Source: Boswellia sacra
Taxonomy: Eukaryota > Streptophyta > Magnoliopsida > Sapindales > Burseraceae
Direction of reading: 5' to 3'
Assembly (NCBI GenBank): GCA_013180625.2
Contig: SNVD02013641.1
Location: 16,926 to 80,925, forward strand
DNA: 64,000 nt
Position numbers and translations under genes: made by a program. Of the stretch, positions 62,402-64,000 are shown piece after piece. The number at the start of each line of letters is the position of its first letter. The stretch's first letter is position 1. Under the pieces are notes generated by a model. That model was not told where the DNA came from, did not search any database, and worked only from the letters and a program-made list of their open reading frames with translations.

Positions 62402-64000
62402 ATGTCTCGACTGGGGGCTTATTTGAGTCGGGGGATGCCAGCCGATGTTGAGGATTACAACGGTGAGCGCGATCAGTTGCGTTTTGTGACACTTGCGAAA
62501 AACTTTCGGCGAGCATTGCGCACCATTACTTCCACGAACTGGATGAGGACGCGAAAGTTTGCCCAAGTTTTCAACACAATTATGCTTGAGGTGATGTGCA
62601 TCGAGAGGTCGGTCAACTGCTACTATGATCGGCGCTATGGGGCTCGCTACAGAGAAAACCTCTACAAATCTCTAGATGACGAGGATGTCGAGCCTATGCG
62701 CCACTGTGGGGAATTAGGATCACTCCACTCGCACCGAGTTACATTCAGCCAAGCGCCCGACGCGTCCGCATTGGACACTGTGCGGGGAGTACCCAAGTGT
62801 TGGCCCCTCTTAAGCTTCTACAAGATAGGCACGTCTATTTGGATGCTCTACATCATCGTCAAGACCACGCTGGGCTGGAAACTGTCGCCCTGGATTCAGG
62901 AGCTCACCGGGCGGCCGGGCCATTGTGTGCTCCTCGGCCGACTGGTTTTCCACCCAGATCTCAGCGCACACCTCGCCTACTGTTTCTCTATATCCATTTT
63001 ACTCTGGCCTATTCTACAAAGGTGCTTCGCGCAAAACTATCAGATACCGACGAGCATGTTTATGCAGCAAACGGGCCACGACCTCCGGCGCTTCCTCGCT
63101 GTCATGCTGCTCAACAGAGACGGTGTCTACTTGGTACCCACCGACACCTGAGAGTCGGTCGACGCATCACCAAGGTGTCCGGAATGCCTTTAGGTACGAG
63201 CCTGCACGAGCAATTCTTTCGCGAACTCATGTGCTTCAAGGTGCGCGTCGGCGACCGAATACTCTACAAGTTGCGCCCCAATCGAACGTTAGAGTCGCGC
63301 ACCAGACTCTATGACCTGCTCTCGATCTCCTTCGTTGCATTGATCGTCTTTGTGGCATTTGCACTGCTCACATTGGGCTTGACGAGTCTCATAGTCTGCC
63401 TCTCTGATCTTTATTACGTCCAAACATACCCCGGATGCGATCCCCACATGGACCATCTGTACGCTTCGGGCCTCATAACGAGTCCATTCTCGTTCTCAAC
63501 GGGACGCCATCACTTGCTGGCTTCGGTGTTCAACGTGGTCGAGTGCTGGGTGTGCTGGGGCGATGGGGGCCTCCTAATCGTGCTATCGATCTTGGTAGCC
63601 CTTCTGATGAACTACGACATCATGAGCTACGGTCGCCATTTGCACTCGCGCCTCGAGACTTTGCTCTCATATGTCACAGAAGAGCGTCTGAGATTTGAAG
63701 AAAACTTCAGCAGCTCGGCGCTGGTGTTGGCGAGAGGATACAAAGAGAAAACAAGTGAGAAGTTGGAGAAGGAGTTCAATGAGCTACACTTTGAACTCAT
63801 TGACTTCTTCCTCCAAATCGAACAGCAAGACAAGCTCATGGGTGACCTGATCACGGGAATCATCATTGCTTGGCTACATCTCTGCACTATCTACTCATAT
63901 TATTACGCCACTAGTGCGGAGATGGGTATCCCCTATCAAATGATTGCGGTTGCGATCGTGGCCTTAATAATGCTCTCAACACCGGCCTACTTTCTCTTCG
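62402..64000 (+). CDS. Partial seven-TM chemoreceptor-like orphan, paralogue of 2470-4320 (runs off right edge)
   Basis: ATG 62402 opens a frame to 63151 (MSRLGAYLSRGMPADVEDYN..., TM segments around FYKIGTSIWMLYIIVKTTLG and LAYCFSISILLWPILQRCF). From about 63151 a different frame continues without a stop to 64000: GTSLHEQFFRELMCFKVRVG, LRPNRTLESR, TM LISFVALIVFVAFALLTLG-like, YPGCDP, W-W-D-G-L, YGRHLHSRLETLL, then two more helices. Both parts align with the left gene in order (LLGRL/LFGRL, LLWP-Q/LLWR-Q, TSMF; LH--F-REL). The break could be a tiny intron (41 nt, 63134-63174 keeps the phase) or a base error. The loop between TSMF and LHEQF is about 60 residues shorter than in the left copy. 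The last one or two helices are outside the window. Confidence 0.65.

Overview
This is nuclear DNA of an arthropod. Genes such as lachesin, raw, Dlish/Vamana, goosecoid, moesin and EHD/Past1 point there. Most genes are a single uninterrupted reading frame; the few introns are mostly short (about 90-260 nt) with GT-AG ends. Poly(A) signals lie close to stop codons, and in two genes they overlap them. This compact, intron-poor style resembles very small mites (for example eriophyoids), but the species is inferred, not shown. I see no tRNA, rRNA, CRISPR array or recognisable transposon.

Left part (1-28.6 kb): densely packed, mostly housekeeping genes of moderate GC. In order: the N-terminal part of mitochondrial glycine carrier SLC25A38 (-), lachesin (+), a seven-TM chemoreceptor-like orphan (-), UFL1 (-), UNG (+), ZC3H18 (-), a possible AUTS2-family protein (-), ZC3H15 (+), a 62-aa membrane protein (-), a Dlish-like SH3 protein (+), BCCIP (-), eEF1A (-, with a frame break), EHD/Past1 (-), a 70-aa ORF (-), and a PFDN1/raw pair (+) separated by two bases.

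Middle (28.6-38.5 kb): a 3.3-kb gene-poor stretch with a near-perfect 48-nt hairpin and two tiny candidate ORFs. It is followed by five minus-strand genes: goosecoid, TMEM245, HACD, VTI1B and a two-exon secreted Gly/Tyr-rich protein.

Right part (38.5-64 kb): a markedly GC-rich, microsatellite-rich region with long non-coding stretches, all recognised genes on the plus strand. They are moesin, CPSF3, a two-exon four-TM orphan, a 649-aa orphan, a two-exon Gln-rich orphan of about 1,520 aa whose frame breaks at a C-run, and at the right edge a partial paralogue of the seven-TM orphan at 2.5-4.3 kb.

The genes do not form one pathway. Loose themes are nuclear RNA processing (ZC3H18, CPSF3), translation (eEF1A, ZC3H15), ER/membrane work (UFL1, HACD, VTI1B, EHD) and Fat/Hippo, JNK and cortical signalling (Dlish, raw, moesin). 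The most novel items are the divergent seven-TM family, the PFDN1-raw tandem unit, the secreted Gly/Tyr-rich protein and the GC-rich orphans. Several frame breaks could be consensus errors, so proteins crossing them need checking.
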